Assembly: GCA_002371375.1 (NCBI GenBank)
Contig: DFIB01000243.1
Span: forward strand, 1-7,288
Reading direction: 5' to 3'
Origin: Mageeibacillus sp. UBA3708
GTDB lineage: Bacteria; Bacillota; Clostridia; Saccharofermentanales; Saccharofermentanaceae
Length of the DNA stretch: 7,288 nt
A program made the translations under genes and the position numbers. Under the pieces are notes generated by a model. It had not been told where the DNA came from. It saw only the letters and a list, made by a program, of their open reading frames with translations, and searched no databases. How positions within the stretch are numbered: the first letter of the stretch is position 1; each line of letters begins with the position of its first letter. Positions 5,997 through 7,288 of the stretch are shown here, one piece after another.

Positions 5997-7288
5997 TCCT
6001 CTTGTAGAGAGAGTCGAACAGCCTTCCCTTGATTATATAGATATCGTGCGGATCATCATCCCTGACGGCTATATAGTCACCGATATTGCCTGAATAGTAT
6101 TTCTCATCATCCCATGCGGTGAAGAGCTTAACAGCGTGACCAAGCGGCTTGGCATAGATTCTGGCTGTCCCCGGCGGACTGATAACTGTCTTTGCATAAG
6201 GCATAACGGGCTTGATCTCACCTGTTGCAGTATTCCTTATTGAAGGTTCATATTCGAACTCGCGTGAGAACTGGAACCCCGTGAAAGTATAACTGTTCAT
6301 CAGTTTCTGCTCGGTGATCGGGTAGATCTCTCCCTCGATACCGATCATGAGATAGGTATCATCTTTGACCGCAACATTGACGTCACCTTCAAGTGTCCTG
6401 ACTTCAACGATCGAACCTGCAGGGAAGACATCGCTTAATCTTACAGTACCGAGTCTTTGTTCAAGTTTTGTGTAGAGGTGCATGTCGGAAGTATCAAGCG
6501 TTGTCGTCTTGGCGTAGAGGACCTCATAAGTATCATAATAATTGCGCAACCTGAAAGACAAAACGTCCGAAGCAGACTGATTAATGAGTTCCGGTCTGAT
6601 CGAACCGCCGGCCTTGAATACATGGCCTCCTCCGCCGCCGATACCTTCTGCAAGGAATGCGGCAAGCTCATTGGCGTGAACCTCCTTAACGCAAGATCTT
6701 ACCGAGAATTTGATCTCGCTCGGGCTCTCGTAATATGCAAGACAAACATCCACACCTGCCGTCTCCATTGCGAAATCGCTTATGACTCCGAGGATATTCG
6801 GATCGCACGGTTCTGACCTTATTATGAGATATCTGTTGTCTTCGTGATATTCGAATTCGAGGATCGCTTTGCCTGTGATCTCGAGTTCTCTCAGTGAGAT
6901 ATTGGAATTGCTCATCTCGGTGATGAGGCTCTTATTGATCTGGAGATATTCGATCATATCCCTGTCCAGCGGGTGAGAGATCTCGGAGAAACGGTTGGTG
7001 TCCGTGTATAGCCCGTAGTAGAGCGCGGTCGCCAGCTTCCTGTCGGAATTCACATCCATTCCCTCATATCTGATCATGTCCCATACGACGGTGGCACAGC
7101 TTCCGACTCCGCTCCTTACCTCAGCCATGGCAGGGAGATGCCCCATTACCTTGTGATGATCGATCACAGCGTAATTATCAGCTTTGGTGGGAGTGACATT
7201 ACGCTCGCCCTGCTGGCAGTCACAAGTGATCAGAAGTGACGGTACTCTGTCATAATCCGGACAATACTTTACGGGTATCTCGAGCTTC
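5989..7288 (-). CDS. DHH family phosphoesterase, N-terminus cut by window edge
   Basis: The frame stays open to the right edge, so about 432 C-terminal residues are visible and the true start is outside. A GTG at 7165-7167 is an internal valine, not the start: in-frame upstream residues include LLITCDCQQGERN, the second DHH-family metal motif. The DHH triad is at 7153-7161. SGVGSCATVVWD and ALYYGLYTDTNRF follow as the usual third and fourth motifs. A DHHA1 domain carries GGGGGH (6622-6639), the substrate-binding glycine loop. The active centre therefore looks intact except for the first Asp motif, which is not visible. About 190 residues after DHHA1 form an extra region ending in GDYIAVRDDDPHDIYII (363-379 counted from the GTG) that I cannot name. 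Family members (NrnA, GdpP, RecJ) hydrolyse short oligoribonucleotides, pAp, cyclic di-AMP or DNA with Mn2+. The linear DHH-DHHA1 order favours an NrnA- or GdpP-like enzyme; the substrate is undetermined. Confidence 0.88.
   Translation of the reverse strand, partial: KLEIPVKYCPDYDRVPSLLITCDCQQGERNVTPTKADNYAVIDHHKVMGHLPAMAEVRSGVGSCATVVWDMIRYEGMDVNSDRKLATALYYGLYTDTNRFSEISHPLDRDMIEYLQINKSLITEMSNSNISLRELEITGKAILEFEYHEDNRYLIIRSEPCDPNILGVISDFAMETAGVDVCLAYYESPSEIKFSVRSCVKEVHANELAAFLAEGIGGGGGHVFKAGGSIRPELINQSASDVLSFRLRNYYDTYEVLYAKTTTLDTSDMHLYTKLEQRLGTVRLSDVFPAGSIVEVRTLEGDVNVAVKDDTYLMIGIEGEIYPITEQKLMNSYTFTGFQFSREFEYEPSIRNTATGEIKPVMPYAKTVISPPGTARIYAKPLGHAVKLFTAWDDEKYYSGNIGDYIAVRDDDPHDIYIIKGRLFDSLYKRIN

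Noticed and set aside
5990..6020. Terminator after the TIR gene
   Set aside because: Only a 4-bp CTCT/AGAG stem is present, with no T tract, too weak to call.
6457..6816. 119-residue open frame on + inside the DHH gene
   Set aside because: It is antisense to the conserved DHHA1 region, with no ribosome binding site or family resemblance.
7165..7167. GTG as start of the DHH gene
   Set aside because: It falls directly before the DHH triad, and conserved in-frame residues continue upstream to the window edge, so it codes an internal valine.

Overview
The window looks like chromosomal DNA from an anaerobic, Gram-positive member of the Clostridia, probably Lachnospiraceae or a related gut or rumen family. 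The reasons are AGGAGG-type ribosome binding sites, moderate base composition, a DUF6472-type mini-protein, a DUF937 protein, and a TIR / transmembrane / beta-propeller protein of a kind I associate with that group. I see no transposase, integrase, tRNA or CRISPR array.

Layout. (1) Bases 1-422 contain no credible protein gene. They are full of short perfect hairpins, two capped by GNRA tetraloops, and end in a strong intrinsic terminator. I read this as the 3' part of a large structured non-coding RNA transcribed on + and entering from outside the window; I could not name its family. (2) Bases 476-2127 form a compact + operon of three genes: an RDD-family membrane protein with an extra C-terminal domain, a four-helix membrane protein overlapping it by 4 bp, and a 57-residue Cys-rich protein of DUF6472 type. 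(3) A DUF937 protein lies on - (2790-2128) and abuts the operon tail to tail with no intergenic base. (4) It is divergent from a 1034-residue + gene (2892-5996) whose product has an N-terminal TIR domain with the glutamate expected of NAD-cleaving TIRs, one membrane helix and a large beta-propeller region. The promoters of the DUF937 and TIR genes appear to occupy the same ~30 bp. (5) A DHH-family phosphoesterase lies on -, overlaps the TIR gene tail to tail by 8 bp, and runs off the right edge, so its N-terminus is missing.

How they may work together. The positive charge just before the TIR protein's membrane helix predicts a cytoplasmic TIR and an extracytoplasmic propeller, a receptor-like layout. 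The overlapping divergent promoters suggest linked control of the TIR and DUF937 genes. The RDD operon also encodes a membrane protein with a probably exposed C-terminal domain, but nothing seen here ties it functionally to the TIR protein. The DHH gene is probably an unrelated nucleotide-metabolism neighbour. The observations most worth following are the unidentified structured RNA and the transmembrane TIR-propeller protein.
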